From: Steroidobacteraceae bacterium
GTDB taxonomy: Bacteria > Pseudomonadota > Gammaproteobacteria > Steroidobacterales > Steroidobacteraceae
Length of the DNA: 64,000 bases
Assembly (NCBI GenBank): GCA_019187185.1
Contig: JABAQU010000004.1
Location: 86,072 to 150,071 of the forward strand
Direction of reading: 5' to 3'
In this document: in pieces, positions 26,876-37,573 of the stretch
Layout: every line of letters begins with the position of its first letter
Position numbering within the stretch: the first letter of the stretch is position 1
Program-made: the position numbers and the translations under genes
The notes under the pieces: model-generated
Databases searched by the model: none
What the model saw: the letters and a program-made list of their open reading frames with translations, nothing else
Told to the model about the DNA's origin: nothing

Positions 26876-29800
26876 ATGAGCAGCCGCAGCGCGCAACAGG
26901 GTCGTCCGCCGGTCGTCGAAACGGGTGTCCAGCAGCTGCCGCTGCGATTCGTCAGCGCCGCATCGCTGTTCGACGGCCACGATGCCGCCATCAACCTGAT
27001 CCGTCGCCTGCTGCAGGCGCACGGCGCGGAGGTCGTGCACCTCGGCCACAACCGCAGCGTCGCCGACATCGTGCGCGCGGCGATCCAGGAGGACGCCGAC
27101 GCGATCGCGGTCAGTTCCTACCAGGGCGGGCACAACGAGTACTTCGCTTACATGGTCGACATGTTGCGCGAACTCGGCGCGTCGCACATCCGGGTCGTCG
27201 TCGGCGGCGGCGGCACGATCGCGCCGGCCGAGATCGCGGCGCTCGAGGCGCACGGTGTCGAGAAGATCTACACGCCGGAAGATGGCCGCCGGCTCGGGCT
27301 CGACGGCATGATCGACGACGTGCTGGCGCGCGTGCGCCGTGCGCGCAAGCCGGCTTACGAGTTCGCGCCGCTGAATCCGGCGGATCCGCAGCACATCGCC
27401 CGGACCATCTCCTGTCTCGAAGGGGCGCTCGGCAGCGACACGGCGCGCGCGCAGATCGCGCGTGCGATTGCGCGCAACGAGCGCCATGCCCCGGTGATCG
27501 GCATCACCGGGACCGGCGGCGCCGGCAAGTCGAGCCTGAACGACGAACTGCTCGCACGCTTCGTGCGCTTCTTCCCCGACCGCAACATCGCGGTGGTCGC
27601 GATCGACCCGACGCGGCGACGATCGGGGGGCGCGCTGCTCGGCGACCGCATCCGCATGAACAGCCTCGCCTCCGAGCGCCTCTTCATGCGCTCGCTCGCG
27701 ACGCGGCGCCGCGACAGCGCGACGAGCGAGGCGCTCGCCGACGTGATTGCGCTCTATCAGCTCGCGGGCTACGACCTGATCGTCGTCGAGACCGCGGGCA
27801 TCGGCCAGAGCGATACCGGGATCGTCGATCACGTCGACCTGTCGCTCTACGTGATGACCAGCGAGTACGGCGCCGCGAGCCAGCTCGAGAAGATCGACAT
27901 GCTCGACTACGCCGACATGGTCGTGCTCAACAAGTTCGAGAAGCGCGGCGCCGAGGATGCGCTGCGCGATGTGCGCAAGCAGTGGCGGCGCAACCATCCG
28001 GATCGGCTGAAGATCGCCGACGCCGAGGTGCCGGTTTTTCCGACGATCGCGAGCCGCTTCAACGACCCGGGCGTCAATCACCTGTTCGCGGCCGTCTGCG
28101 CGCGTCTCGGCTGGCCGGTCGAGGGTGTCGGCCCGACCGTGTTCAAGTCCCACGCGGCGCTGATTCCGGCGGGGCGCGTGCGCTACCTCGCCGAGATCGC
28201 CGAGGGCGGGCGCGCGGCGAATGCTGCGGTCGACCGCCAGGTCAGCGCCGCGCGTGCGGCGCATGCGCACCACGAATCGCTGCGCGCGCTGCGCGATCCC
28301 GCGCTCCCCGCGCCCCTCGACCGCTATCCGCAGTCGGCCCTCGACGAGGGCGATGCCACGCGGCGCGAACTGCGAGCCGCCTACAACACGGCGCTCGATG
28401 AGATCGGCGCCGCCGGCATCGCCGATCTCAAGGCGTGGCCCGCGCGCCTCGCGGCGGTTACCGACGAGACCTACACCTATGAGGTGCGGGGCCGTCCCGT
28501 CACGGGCGAGAACTACACCGAAACGCTGAGCCGCAATCGCGTGCCGAAGCTCGCGGTGCCGCGCTTTGCCGACTGGGGCGAGATCCTGGAGTTCATCGGA
28601 AAGGAGAACCTGCCTGGGGCGTATCCGTACACGGGCGGCGTGTATCCGTACCGGCGCGAGGCCGAGGATCCCACCCGCATGTTCGCGGGCGAAGGGCCGC
28701 CGGAGCGCACGAATCGCCGCTTCCACCTGCTCGCATCGGGTCACGAGGCGACGCGCCTGTCGACCGCGTTCGATTCGACGACGCTCTACGGCGAGGACCC
28801 CGACACGCGGCCCGACATCTACGGCCGCACCGGCAATTCGGGCGTGTCGATCGCGACGCTCGACGACATGAAGAAGCTCTACTCGGGCTTCGACCTGTGC
28901 CGGCCGTCGACCTCGGTGTCGATGACGATCAACGGGCCGGCGCCGATGATCCTCGCGATGTTCATGAACACCGCGATCGACCAGCGCATCGAGCGCTGGC
29001 TGCGCGCGGAGGGCCGCTGGGCGGCGGCCGAGGCGCGCATCGCGGAACTGCACCGCGCGATCCTCGCGACCGGCGCGCCGCTGCCGGCCTACAAGGGCGC
29101 GCTGCCCGATGGCCACGACAGCGCCGGGCTCGCGCTCCTCGGCATCAGTGGCGAGCAGCTGGTTGCACCCGGCGTGCTCGACCGCGAGACCTACCTGCGG
29201 CTGCGCGCCGAGGCGCTCGCGCTGGTGCGCGGCACCGTGCAGGCCGACATCCTGAAGGAAGACCAGGCGCAGAACACATGCATTTTCTCGACCGAGTTCG
29301 CGCTGCGCATGATGGGCGACGTGCAGCAGTACTTCATCGACCACAAGGTGCGCAATTTCTATTCGGTGTCGATCTCCGGTTACCACATCGCCGAAGCCGG
29401 TGCGAACCCGGTGAGCCAGCTCGCCTTCACGCTGGCGAACGGCTTCACGATCCTCGAGTACTACCTCGCACGCGGCATGAAGATCGACGACTTCGCGCCG
29501 AACCTGTCGTTCTTCTTCTCGAACGGCATGGACCCGGAGTATGCGGTGATCGGCCGCGTCGCGCGCCGCATCTGGGCGCGGGCGCTGCGCGAACGCTACG
29601 GCGGCGACGCGCGCAGCCAGATGCTGAAATACCACGTGCAGACCTCGGGCCGCTCGCTGCACGCGCAGGAAATCCAGTTCAACGATATCCGCACGACGCT
29701 GCAGGCGATGTATGCCCTGTTCGACAACTGCAACTCGCTGCACACCAATGCGTTCGACGAGGCGCTGACGACCCCGACCGAGGACAGTGTGCGCCGCGCC

Positions 29801-30331
29801 GTCGCGATCCAGCTGATCATCAACCGCGAGCTCGGGCTCAACAAGGTCCAGAATCCCTGGCAGGGGTCGTTTGCGATCGCGTACCTCACCGATCTCGTCG
29901 AGGAGGCCGTGTATCGCGAATTCGAGTCGATCTCGAACCGCGGCGGCGTGCTCGGCGCGATGGAGACGATGTACCAGCGCGGCAAGATCCAGGAGGAGAG
30001 CCTCTACTACGAGACGAAGAAGCACGACGGCTCGCTGCCGCTGATCGGCGTGAACACGTTCCTGTCGGGCCACGACGCGTCGGCAGCGCACGCGAACGTG
30101 GCGCTCATCCGCTCGACGGAGGAGGAGAAGCAGGACCAGGTCGCGGCGGTGCGTGCGTTCCAGCAGCGTCACGCGGCCGCGGCGCCTGCCGCGCTCGCGC
30201 GGCTGCAGCAGGTCGCGGCGAGCGGCGGCAACGTGTTTGCCGAGTTGATGGAGGCCGTGAGAGTGTGTTCGCTCGGGCAGATCTCGCGCGCGCTGTACCA
30301 GGTCGGTGGCCAGTACCGCCGCAACGTGTAG
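26876..30331 (+). CDS. icmF: Fused isobutyryl-CoA mutase with built-in G-protein chaperone
   Basis: 1151 residues with three parts, as in IcmF of Cupriavidus and Geobacillus. Residues about 20-155 are the B12-binding domain (SLFDGHDAAIN with the cobalt-ligand His35; VVVGGGGTI). Residues about 205-480 are the MeaB-like GTPase (P-loop GTGGAGKSS, 212-220). From about 560 is the substrate-binding barrel, with NGPAPMILAMFMNTAID. It interconverts isobutyryl-CoA and n-butyryl-CoA by adenosylcobalamin radical chemistry; some members act on isovaleryl/pivalyl-CoA. ATG 26876, adjacent to the divergent TetR. Confidence 0.97.
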   Translation: MSSRSAQQGRPPVVETGVQQLPLRFVSAASLFDGHDAAINLIRRLLQAHGAEVVHLGHNRSVADIVRAAIQEDADAIAVSSYQGGHNEYFAYMVDMLRELGASHIRVVVGGGGTIAPAEIAALEAHGVEKIYTPEDGRRLGLDGMIDDVLARVRRARKPAYEFAPLNPADPQHIARTISCLEGALGSDTARAQIARAIARNERHAPVIGITGTGGAGKSSLNDELLARFVRFFPDRNIAVVAIDPTRRRSGGALLGDRIRMNSLASERLFMRSLATRRRDSATSEALADVIALYQLAGYDLIVVETAGIGQSDTGIVDHVDLSLYVMTSEYGAASQLEKIDMLDYADMVVLNKFEKRGAEDALRDVRKQWRRNHPDRLKIADAEVPVFPTIASRFNDPGVNHLFAAVCARLGWPVEGVGPTVFKSHAALIPAGRVRYLAEIAEGGRAANAAVDRQVSAARAAHAHHESLRALRDPALPAPLDRYPQSALDEGDATRRELRAAYNTALDEIGAAGIADLKAWPARLAAVTDETYTYEVRGRPVTGENYTETLSRNRVPKLAVPRFADWGEILEFIGKENLPGAYPYTGGVYPYRREAEDPTRMFAGEGPPERTNRRFHLLASGHEATRLSTAFDSTTLYGEDPDTRPDIYGRTGNSGVSIATLDDMKKLYSGFDLCRPSTSVSMTINGPAPMILAMFMNTAIDQRIERWLRAEGRWAAAEARIAELHRAILATGAPLPAYKGALPDGHDSAGLALLGISGEQLVAPGVLDRETYLRLRAEALALVRGTVQADILKEDQAQNTCIFSTEFALRMMGDVQQYFIDHKVRNFYSVSISGYHIAEAGANPVSQLAFTLANGFTILEYYLARGMKIDDFAPNLSFFFSNGMDPEYAVIGRVARRIWARALRERYGGDARSQMLKYHVQTSGRSLHAQEIQFNDIRTTLQAMYALFDNCNSLHTNAFDEALTTPTEDSVRRAVAIQLIINRELGLNKVQNPWQGSFAIAYLTDLVEEAVYREFESISNRGGVLGAMETMYQRGKIQEESLYYETKKHDGSLPLIGVNTFLSGHDASAAHANVALIRSTEEEKQDQVAAVRAFQQRHAAAAPAALARLQQVAASGGNVFAELMEAVRVCSLGQISRALYQVGGQYRRNV

Positions 30332-30346
30332 GTCGAACGCGGCGGG

Positions 30347-31600
30347 TTACTGGTAGCGTGCGAGCGCGAGGCCGCGCGTGTCGATTTCGGGTTGTCGACC
30401 CGTGACCAGGTCGGCGATCACGCGTCCCGAGCCGCAGGCCATGGTCCAGCCGAGCGTGCCGTGCCCGGTATTGAGCCACAGGTTGCGCCAGCGCGTGGCG
30501 CCGACGATTGGCGTGCCATCCGGCGTCATCGGGCGCAGGCCGGTCCAGAACACGGGACTCGAGTAGTCTCCGCCCGCGCCGAAAAGGCTCCGTGCCGAGC
30601 GCTCGAGCGTCGCCTGGCGCGCCGCGTGCAGGCGGTCGTTGTAGCCGGACAGTTCCGCGGTGCCGCCCACGCGGATGCGTTCTCCGAGGCGTGTGATGGC
30701 CACCTTGTAGGTCTCGTCCATCACGGTCGACACGGGCGCCTTCGCCTCGTCCGTGACCGGGACCGTGATCGAGTAGCCCTTGACGGGGTAGATCGGCAGG
30801 CGCAGCCCGAGCGAGCGCGCCATCGGCGTCGAGTAGCTGCCGAGCGCGAGCACCCAGGCGTCGGCGGACACGGGCCCGGCGTCTGTCATGGCGGACTCGA
30901 TGCGATCGCCCGCGTGCACGAATCCGCGCAGGGTCGTATCGAACCTGAACTGCACGCCGCGCGCGCGCGCCAGGGCCGCGAGGCGTTCGGTGAACAGATG
31001 ACAGTCGCCGGTTTCATCGCCCGGCAGGCGCAGGCCGCCGACGATCAGCGTTCGCACATCGGCGAGGCCCGGCTCGGCCGCAATGCAGCCATCCGGATCG
31101 AGCAGCTCGTAAGGCACGCCGAGTTCGCGCAGGACCGCGATGTCGCCTGCGGCGCCGTCGAGCTGCCTTTGCGTGCGAAACAGCTGCAACGTGCCGCGCG
31201 AGCGCTCGTCGTACGCGATGCCCGTGTCGGCACGCAGCCGGCGCAGCACGTCGCGGCTGTACTCGGCGATCGGCACCATGCGACTCTTGTTCACCGCGTA
31301 GCGCGCCTTCGTGCAGTTGCGCAGCATGCGCAGGATCCACGCCCACATGGCCGGGTCCCACTGCGGGCGCAGCACGAGCGGCGCGTGCGGCGTGAAGAGC
31401 CACTTCACCGCCTTCCACGGCATGCCGGGTCCGGCCCACGGCGAGGCGTAGCCCGGAGAAATCTCACCGGCGTTCGCGAAGCTCGTTTCGAGCGCGACGC
31501 CCTTGCGGCGCTCGATCACGGTCACCTCGGCGCCCGCCTGCGCGAGATACCACGCCGATGTGACGCCGATGACGCCTCCGCCCAGGACCGCGATCTTCAC
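30347..31600 (-). CDS. dadA: D-amino acid dehydrogenase
   Basis: 417 residues (E. coli DadA 432). It oxidises D-alanine and other D-amino acids to keto acids, passing electrons to the respiratory chain. FAD site: [20 protein letters not shown]. The conserved [19 protein letters not shown] segment and the C-terminal [14 protein letters not shown] and [16 protein letters not shown] are typical. GTG 31600 is the start, with GGAG about eight bases before it. No alanine racemase gene follows it. Convergent with icmF. Confidence 0.95.
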   Translation of the reverse strand: MKIAVLGGGVIGVTSAWYLAQAGAEVTVIERRKGVALETSFANAGEISPGYASPWAGPGMPWKAVKWLFTPHAPLVLRPQWDPAMWAWILRMLRNCTKARYAVNKSRMVPIAEYSRDVLRRLRADTGIAYDERSRGTLQLFRTQRQLDGAAGDIAVLRELGVPYELLDPDGCIAAEPGLADVRTLIVGGLRLPGDETGDCHLFTERLAALARARGVQFRFDTTLRGFVHAGDRIESAMTDAGPVSADAWVLALGSYSTPMARSLGLRLPIYPVKGYSITVPVTDEAKAPVSTVMDETYKVAITRLGERIRVGGTAELSGYNDRLHAARQATLERSARSLFGAGGDYSSPVFWTGLRPMTPDGTPIVGATRWRNLWLNTGHGTLGWTMACGSGRVIADLVTGRQPEIDTRGLALARYQ

Positions 31601-31726
31601 TGTGAGCTCCGTTGCCGGGTTCGCTGCGGCTGTGCGCGCATTGTCCGGTATTTCGCGGCGGAATTGACAGCGCCCCAGGGCAGGCGATAACACCGTGCCT
31701 CCGATGTTGCGACGGCGTGCCTGCCG

Positions 31727-33343
31727 ATGAAACGAGGATTGATGCTGCTGCCGTGTTTGGTCGCGCTCGCGCTCGCGCCGGCGCTGCCGACACCGTCGCC
31801 GGCGCAGACCGTCGCGGCCCATCCGGTCGCAACGGTCGCCACACCGCTCGAGCTCTATCCCGGCTTGTTCGAACGCGTGCAGATGGAGCAGGTGTTCCCT
31901 GACGGCAAGACATTCGTCGATGCCGTGCCGCGTGAATCGCCGCAGGCCGTGCTCGCCGCATACCGGCGCCAGGCCGCCGCGCCCGGCTTCGACCTGCGCG
32001 CCTTCGTTGCGGCGCACTTCGTCGCGCCGTCCGACGCCGCGAGTCGTTACCGCACCGGCGATGCGGACGTCACGACGCACATCGACCGGTTGTGGTCGGT
32101 CCTCACGCGCCCGCCCGACGTCGCGGTCGCCGGCTCGTCGCTGCTGCCGCTGCCGTACCGGTATGTCGTGCCGGGCGGACGGTTTCGCAAGATCTATTAC
32201 TGGGATTCCTATTTCACGATGCTCGGGCTCGAGGAGAGCGGCCGCCACGATCTCGCGCGCGACCTGTTGCGGAACTTCGCGTACCTGATCGATGCCTGCG
32301 GCCATGTTCCGAACGGCAACCGCAGCTATTACCTGTCGCGCTCGCAGCCGCCGTTTTTTGCCGCGATGGTCGGGTTGATCGCGCGGCACGACGGCGAGGC
32401 GGTACTTGTGCAGTATCTGCCACAGCTCGAGCGCGAGCATGCGTTCTGGATGGCAGGCGCCGCGGGCCTCGCGCGCGGCGCGGCACATCGCCGCGTCGTG
32501 CGGCTCGCGGACGGCAGCCTCCTCAATCGCTACTGGGACGACCGCGACGTGCCGCGCGAGGAGAGCTGGCGGGAGGATGTCGCCACGGCGCGCGAGGCGG
32601 CGCGCCTCGTGCCTCCCCGGCCGGCGGCCGAGGTGTACCGCAATCTGCGCGCAGCGGCCGAGAGCGGCTGGGATTTCAGTTCGCGCTGGCTCGCCGACGG
32701 ACACACGCTCGCGACGATCCGCACCGTCGACATCATTCCGGTCGACCTCAACAGCCTTCTCTATCATCTCGAGCAGACGCTCGCGCGCGCTTATCGCGCG
32801 GCCGGGCGCGAGGCCGACGCGCGCCGCATCGGCGCGCGCGCGTGGGCGCGCCGCGAGGCGATCCACCGCCATCTCTGGGACCCGGTGCGCCAGATCTTCG
32901 GCGACCTCGCGTGGCGCGAGGGCCGGTTCACGTCGTCGGTGAGCGCGGCAATGCTCTATCCGCTCTACTTCGGCGTCGCGACGCGCCGCGAGGCCGACGG
33001 CGTGGCTGCGACGGTTCGCCGGGATCTTCTCGCGTCGGGCGGCCTCGAGACCACCACGGTGGCCTCGGGCGAGCAGTGGGATGCGCCGAACGGCTGGGCG
33101 CCGCTGCAATGGCTCGCGGTCGAGGGGCTGCGGCGCTACGGCCAGCAGGACCTCGCTGCCGAGATTGCCCGCCGCTGGATCCACGAGAACCTTGCCGTGT
33201 ACCGCACGACCGGCAAGCTCGTCGAAAAGTACGACGTCGGTGGCGGCGGTGGCGCGGGCGGCGGCGAGTATCCGGCGCAGGACGGCTTCGGCTGGACGAA
33301 TGGCGTGCTGCGGCGGTTGCTGGCGCTTTATCCGCCGGACTGA
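31727..33343 (+). CDS. treA: Periplasmic trehalase (GH37)
   Basis: 538 residues. A signal peptide ends near PSPAQ (about residue 26). Trehalase signatures: [49 protein letters not shown] and, at the C-terminus, the glycine-rich lid before [14 protein letters not shown]. The general acid Asp lies in the first half, with the base Glu in the last. It splits trehalose into two glucoses, supplying sugar outside the cytoplasm. It overlaps no neighbour and ends two bases before convergent plsC. Confidence 0.95.
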   Translation: MKRGLMLLPCLVALALAPALPTPSPAQTVAAHPVATVATPLELYPGLFERVQMEQVFPDGKTFVDAVPRESPQAVLAAYRRQAAAPGFDLRAFVAAHFVAPSDAASRYRTGDADVTTHIDRLWSVLTRPPDVAVAGSSLLPLPYRYVVPGGRFRKIYYWDSYFTMLGLEESGRHDLARDLLRNFAYLIDACGHVPNGNRSYYLSRSQPPFFAAMVGLIARHDGEAVLVQYLPQLEREHAFWMAGAAGLARGAAHRRVVRLADGSLLNRYWDDRDVPREESWREDVATAREAARLVPPRPAAEVYRNLRAAAESGWDFSSRWLADGHTLATIRTVDIIPVDLNSLLYHLEQTLARAYRAAGREADARRIGARAWARREAIHRHLWDPVRQIFGDLAWREGRFTSSVSAAMLYPLYFGVATRREADGVAATVRRDLLASGGLETTTVASGEQWDAPNGWAPLQWLAVEGLRRYGQQDLAAEIARRWIHENLAVYRTTGKLVEKYDVGGGGGAGGGEYPAQDGFGWTNGVLRRLLALYPPD

Positions 33344-33345
33344 TG

Positions 33346-34092
33346 CTACGCGGCCTGCGACAGGTCGGGCTCGCCGAGCGCAGCGAGGATTTCGCGCCGC
33401 GCGCGATCGCGCAGCGCGGCGGTCGACTGTTCGTCCCCCGCCGCGGCCGCGGGCAGCGCCGGCAGGAATTCGACATCGATGAGCCCTGGCGATAGGAGCA
33501 GGCTCGGCGCAGGCAGCGCGGTGCGCGATCCGCGGATCACGCACGGCATCACCGGGCAGCCGGCACGGGCCGCGGTATGGAAGGCGCCCGAATGAAATTT
33601 CAGCAGCCCGGGGCGCTTCGCAAAGGTGCCCTCGGGGAAGAACACGAGCGAGTGGCCGTTCGTCGCGTTGCGCAGCACCCGGCGCGCATCGCTCGCCCCC
33701 TTGTGCCGGTCGAATCGCTCGACGAACTCCGACCCGATGCGTGCCAGCAGGAAGCTCGCGAGCGGCACTGCGGACATTTCGCGCTTGATCACGAAGCCGA
33801 AGCGCGGCGGCAGCACGGCCGTGAGCACGAGGCCATCGAGGTAACTCGCGTGGTTCGCGACGACGACACACTGCCCGGCGGGCAGGCGCGCGGGATGTCG
33901 GACCGCGAGCCGCAGGCCGACCACGACGAGCCAGCCGCGGGCCGCAAAGCGCGCCGCGCTGCGCCGCAGTCGCAGGGTCGGCAGCAGCAGGACGCACGCG
34001 AGCACGCCGAGTGCCACCGGCAGGAATGCGAGGCCTGCGTAGATCGTGTAGGCGACGCGGAGCGGCACCGGCAGGCGGTACGTGGAATTCAT
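33346..34092 (-). CDS. 1-acyl-sn-glycerol-3-phosphate acyltransferase (PlsC family)
   Basis: 248 residues. Two hydrophobic segments near the N-terminus ([20 protein letters not shown]) precede the catalytic NHASYLDG (HX4D) and the acyl-glycerol phosphate site [12 protein letters not shown]. It transfers an acyl chain to lysophosphatidate, or a related lysolipid, in membrane lipid synthesis. ATG 34092 is chosen over an upstream extension that would overlap the divergent xerD promoter region; its ribosome site is weak. Confidence 0.88.
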   Translation of the reverse strand: MNSTYRLPVPLRVAYTIYAGLAFLPVALGVLACVLLLPTLRLRRSAARFAARGWLVVVGLRLAVRHPARLPAGQCVVVANHASYLDGLVLTAVLPPRFGFVIKREMSAVPLASFLLARIGSEFVERFDRHKGASDARRVLRNATNGHSLVFFPEGTFAKRPGLLKFHSGAFHTAARAGCPVMPCVIRGSRTALPAPSLLLSPGLIDVEFLPALPAAAAGDEQSTAALRDRARREILAALGEPDLSQAA

Positions 34093-34216
34093 GGTGTGCG
34101 GTATCGCGCTTTCCGGGGCATGGCGGTGTGAACTGGTTCTCTTTATGTTAATGCTTCCGGGCATATGTGAAGGTGATCACGCCCCCTCCCGGAGGGGTCC
34201 CCCACACTCGGTTCCG

Positions 34217-35149
34217 ATGGCACGTCCCGCAACTGCACCCGAATTGCGCAAGAGCGCCGGCGAGACCGACCCGGCGGTCTCCCGTTTCATCGACGCCGTG
34301 TGGATGGAGCGCGGACTGTCGTCGAACACGCTCGCCGCCTATCGCGCGGACCTGACCGCGCTCGCGCGCTGGCTCGCCGAGCACGGTCGCGAGATCTCGG
34401 CGACCACCCGCGCCGACCTGATGGATTTCATTGCGTTTCGCGTGCAGGCCGGTGCGCGCCCGCGCTCGACCGCGCGCCAGTTGTCGTCGTTCCGGCGCTT
34501 CTTCCGCCACCTCGTCCGTGAAGGCGTGCTGCGCGAGGACCCCACCGCGCAGATCGCGATGCCGAAGATCGGCCGCTCGCTGCCGCGCTCGCTCAGCGAG
34601 GAGGAAGTGGAGTCGCTGCTGAATGCGCCGGTGATCGGCGATCCGCTCGGCAACCGCGACCGCGCGATGCTCGAAGTGCTGTATGCCACGGGCCTGCGCG
34701 TTTCCGAACTCGTGAGCCTGAAGCACAGCCAGGTGAACCTGAACCAGGGCGTGCTGCGCGTCGTCGGCAAGGGCAACCGCGAGCGCCTGATCCCGCTCGG
34801 CGAGGAGGCCGTGCGCTGGCTCGGCGAATTCGTGCGCGGCCCGCGCAACGAGATCCTGCTCGATCGCACGACCGACTACCTGTTTCCGACCCGGCGCGGC
34901 GACCGCATGACGCGCCAGGCGTTCTGGCACATCATCAAGCGCTATGCGCGCAAGGCCGGCGTCGAGCGCGACCTGTCGCCGCACACGTTGCGGCACGCTT
35001 TCGCGACCCACCTGCTGAACCACGGCGCCGACTTGCGGGTCGTGCAGATGCTGCTCGGCCATTCGGACCTCTCGACGACGCAGATCTACACGCACGTGGC
35101 GCGCGAGCGGATGAAGGAACTGCACGCGCAGCACCATCCGCGCGGCTGA
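34217..35149 (+). CDS. xerD: Site-specific tyrosine recombinase XerD
   Basis: 310 residues (E. coli XerD 298). It resolves chromosome dimers at dif with XerC. Catalytic residues: Arg161 (ATGLRVSELV), Lys185 (VGKGNRERLIP), His256 and Arg259 (SPHTLRHAFATH), His282 (LLGHSDLSTTQ), and Tyr291. The segment RRGDRMTRQAFWHIIKRYA is XerD-like. An open extension upstream has no homology, so ATG 34217 is used. It is followed by dsbC on the same strand, as in other gammaproteobacteria. Confidence 0.96.
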   Translation: MARPATAPELRKSAGETDPAVSRFIDAVWMERGLSSNTLAAYRADLTALARWLAEHGREISATTRADLMDFIAFRVQAGARPRSTARQLSSFRRFFRHLVREGVLREDPTAQIAMPKIGRSLPRSLSEEEVESLLNAPVIGDPLGNRDRAMLEVLYATGLRVSELVSLKHSQVNLNQGVLRVVGKGNRERLIPLGEEAVRWLGEFVRGPRNEILLDRTTDYLFPTRRGDRMTRQAFWHIIKRYARKAGVERDLSPHTLRHAFATHLLNHGADLRVVQMLLGHSDLSTTQIYTHVARERMKELHAQHHPRG

Positions 35150-35216
35150 GGTAGACTACACGGCCCCTGCGGAGCCGACCGAACCAATCCGGGTCCGGCG
35201 GGTCGAACCCACCACC

Positions 35217-35921
35217 ATGCTGCGATCCACCATTCTCGTCCTGTCCCTCGCCCTGTTCGCGACCGGTGTGCGCGCCGATGTCCGCGCGGACATCGCAAAG
35301 AAGTTCCCGGGCACGACCGAAGCCGACATCCGCACGACGCCGATGCAGGGCCTCTACGAGCTGCGCCGTGGCGGCGACGTCGTGTATGTGAGCGCCGACG
35401 GTCGCTACGCGCTGATGGGCGACCTGTACGACCTCAATTCGAACAGCAACCTCACCGAAACGCGCCGGCGCGGGCTGCGCAAGACCCTGCTCGCGGCCGT
35501 GCCGGACAGCCAGACGCTCGTGTTCTCGCCGAAGGACCCGAAGTACACGATCGACGTCTTCACCGACGTCGATTGCGCCTACTGCCGCAAGCTCCACAGC
35601 CAGATCGCCGAGTACAACCGGCTCGGCGTGCGCGTGCGGTACCTGTTCTTCCCGCGCAGCGGTCCCGACACCGAGTCGTGGCACAAGGCCGAGAGTGTCT
35701 GGTGCGCGGCCGACCGCAACGACGCGCTGACCCGCGCCAAGCGCGGCGAGGCCATCAAGTCGAAGCCCTGCGGGACGACGCCGGTCGCGAAGGAATACCA
35801 GCTGGGCGAGGATCTCGGGATCCAGGGCACGCCGGCCATCGTGCTCGCCAACGGCGAGATGCTGCCGGGCTACGTGCCGCCGGCGATCCTGGTCGATCAC
35901 CTCAAGTCGATCACCCGCTAG
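35217..35921 (+). CDS. dsbC: Thiol:disulfide interchange protein, DsbC family
   Basis: 234 residues with a signal peptide ending near GVRA. The N-terminal dimerisation part is followed by a thioredoxin fold with DVDCAYCRKLH (Cys120, Cys123) and the cis-Pro loop GIQGTPAIVLANG. It is a periplasmic disulfide isomerase that is kept reduced by DsbD. The C-terminal LPGYVPPAIL is typical. Located 67 bases after xerD; recJ, its usual partner in E. coli, is not adjacent. Confidence 0.95.
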   Translation: MLRSTILVLSLALFATGVRADVRADIAKKFPGTTEADIRTTPMQGLYELRRGGDVVYVSADGRYALMGDLYDLNSNSNLTETRRRGLRKTLLAAVPDSQTLVFSPKDPKYTIDVFTDVDCAYCRKLHSQIAEYNRLGVRVRYLFFPRSGPDTESWHKAESVWCAADRNDALTRAKRGEAIKSKPCGTTPVAKEYQLGEDLGIQGTPAIVLANGEMLPGYVPPAILVDHLKSITR

Positions 35922-35941
35922 CGCGGGCGCAGGGCAAGCGC

Positions 35942-36265
35942 CTAGCGTTCGAGCAGGTCGCGCTTGCCGGGCTTGCCTTCCCACTCCTTGGCATCCGCAG
36001 GCGGCTCGCCTTTCTCGGTGATCACCGGCCACTTGCGCGCCAGCTCGGCGTTCAGCGGCTTGTACTCGACCTGGTCCGCCGGCAGTTCCTCTTCGGAGAA
36101 GATCGCCTCGACCGGGCATTCCGGCTCGCACAGCGTGCAGTCGATGCATTCGTCGGGGTCGATCACCAGGAAGTTCGGGCCCTCGTGGAAGCAGTCGACG
36201 GGGCAGACTTCCACGCAGTCCATGTACTTGCACTTGATGCAGTTCTCGGTGACGACGAAGGCCAT
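35942..36265 (-). CDS. fdxA: 7Fe-8S ferredoxin FdxA
   Basis: 107 residues. Cluster motifs [18 protein letters not shown] and [16 protein letters not shown] show one [3Fe-4S] and one [4Fe-4S] site, as in Azotobacter FdI. It carries electrons in the cytoplasm. ATG 36265 begins [12 protein letters not shown] as in the family. It ends 20 bases from convergent dsbC. Confidence 0.97.
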   Translation of the reverse strand: MAFVVTENCIKCKYMDCVEVCPVDCFHEGPNFLVIDPDECIDCTLCEPECPVEAIFSEEELPADQVEYKPLNAELARKWPVITEKGEPPADAKEWEGKPGKRDLLER

Positions 36266-36332
36266 GACCATTCCTGAAGCCGGGGCCGCCCATTTTGCCA
36301 TGCAGGGCACGGCGAGCGTAGCGTACGGTGCG

Positions 36333-36872
36333 TCAGCGTGACCGATAGTCGAACGTCGCGTAGTGGTAGCGCTCGCTGCCCGCGGCGCGATCGGCGAAAT
36401 ACCGCCGCAGAGTGAACGTGATGCTCGGGAACGCGAGGTCGTCCCACGGGATCTCGGCCTCGGTGACGAGTTTCGACTCGAGACTCTCCGGCCCGACGCC
36501 GAACTCGGGCGCGGCGAGACGCGCACGGAAGAACACGTGCACCTGGTGCGCGTGCATGACGTGCACGATCGACACGAGCGAGCCGATCTCGACACTCGCG
36601 AGCGCTTCTTCGTGGGATTCGCGCTCGGCGGCCTGTTGCAGTGTCTCGTCGTTTTCCATGAAGCCGGCCGGCACGGTCCAGAAGCCGCGTCGCGGTTCGA
36701 TGGCGCGCTTGCACAGCAGGATGCGGCCGCCGTCTTCCGGCACGCAGCCGACCACGAGCTTCGGGTTCTGGTAGTGGATCGTGCCGCAGCGTTCGCAGAC
36801 GTAGCGCGGCAGGTGATCGCCCGGCGGCACCTGCCGCACGACCGGCGCCCCGCAATGACTGCAGAAATTCAT
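36333..36872 (-). CDS. NUDIX hydrolase with N-terminal zinc ribbon
   Basis: 179 residues. An N-terminal zinc ribbon ([10 protein letters not shown] and [13 protein letters not shown]) precedes the Nudix box, found in [21 protein letters not shown]. This is the NudC-related ADP-ribose/NADH pyrophosphatase-like type, but smaller than NudC itself and lacking its SQPWPFPxS array. The substrate is unknown. Its ATG overlaps the stop of the lipoprotein gene by one base (TGATG), implying coupled translation. Confidence 0.9.
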   Translation of the reverse strand: MNFCSHCGAPVVRQVPPGDHLPRYVCERCGTIHYQNPKLVVGCVPEDGGRILLCKRAIEPRRGFWTVPAGFMENDETLQQAAERESHEEALASVEIGSLVSIVHVMHAHQVHVFFRARLAAPEFGVGPESLESKLVTEAEIPWDDLAFPSITFTLRRYFADRAAGSERYHYATFDYRSR

Positions 36873-37546
36873 CAGTGCGCTGCGGCGCCGGCGAGCGCGC
36901 GCGCCGCGTCGAGACCCTCGCGGATCGCCTTCGCCCACTGCGTCATCACGCGCCGCGCATCGGCGAGGTTGGTTACGGCATTCGTGATCCGGAACTCGCC
37001 ATGGTCCATGCCTTCCCGGCGGTCGACGACGCGCGCGAGCAGCGTGCCGCTGTCGCCGTCGCGAAACTCCGCAGCGAGCGTCATGCGGCCCGGATCGACC
37101 GTATAGGTGCGCACGATGCCTGCGGTCGTGAGGCTCGTGTCGGGCGCATTGATGTACAGATCGACGATCCGCGGCGTGATGTGCAGCGTGTCCGGGCCCG
37201 ATTCGGCGACGATCCGGTACTTGCCGTCGGCGGCGAGTGTCTCGGTGAAGACCTTGCGGAATTCGGCGGCGAGCACCTGCCTGATGCGATCGGTGTCGAC
37301 GCGCCGGAAGGCCACCGACCCGGCATTCGGGTCCCAGTTCCTGTCGAACGATACCTCGAGCGGATCGAGCATGATCTCCGTGTAGCGCGCGAGGCTCGCC
37401 CCCGGCTTGACGTACACCGCGTCGAACTTCTTCTGCGGGTACAGCTCGAGCCCGTCCCAGGTCCGGGCCGGCGGCGGCGCGGTGGCGCACGATGCGAGCA
37501 GCAGCGCCATGCCGGCGGCGCCGATGAATACTCCCGGTTTGCGCAT
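36872..37546 (-). CDS. DUF3313 family outer membrane lipoprotein
   Basis: 224 residues. Lipoprotein signal with lipobox LLASC (Cys about 20), followed by WDGLELYPQKKFDAVYVKPGASL, matching DUF3313, whose members are exported proteins of unknown function. The C-terminal FRITNAVTNLADARRVMTQWAKAIREGL segment is conserved in the family. Transcribed just before the NUDIX gene and downstream of the tRNA-Leu gene on the same strand. Confidence 0.85.
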   Translation of the reverse strand: MRKPGVFIGAAGMALLLASCATAPPPARTWDGLELYPQKKFDAVYVKPGASLARYTEIMLDPLEVSFDRNWDPNAGSVAFRRVDTDRIRQVLAAEFRKVFTETLAADGKYRIVAESGPDTLHITPRIVDLYINAPDTSLTTAGIVRTYTVDPGRMTLAAEFRDGDSGTLLARVVDRREGMDHGEFRITNAVTNLADARRVMTQWAKAIREGLDAARALAGAAAH

Positions 37547-37573
37547 GCGACAGTCCTCGTGGGCCAATGGGTC

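Noticed and set aside
26870..30172. 1100-codon open frame opposite icmF
   Set aside because: Same composition shadow; IcmF domains on the plus strand account for the whole region.
33238..33279. Glycine-rich stretch near the end of trehalase as a possible insertion
   Set aside because: E. coli TreA has a similar glycine-rich lid loop before EYP, so this is ordinary.
32000..33997. Long minus-strand frame through trehalase and plsC that joins dadA
   Set aside because: It is the upstream open extension of dadA. DadA homology begins at GTG 31600; the region beyond is explained by trehalase and plsC in other frames.
34082..34216. 45-residue N-terminal extension of xerD
   Set aside because: It overlaps the plsC start region and has no recombinase homology; XerD proteins begin near ATG 34217.
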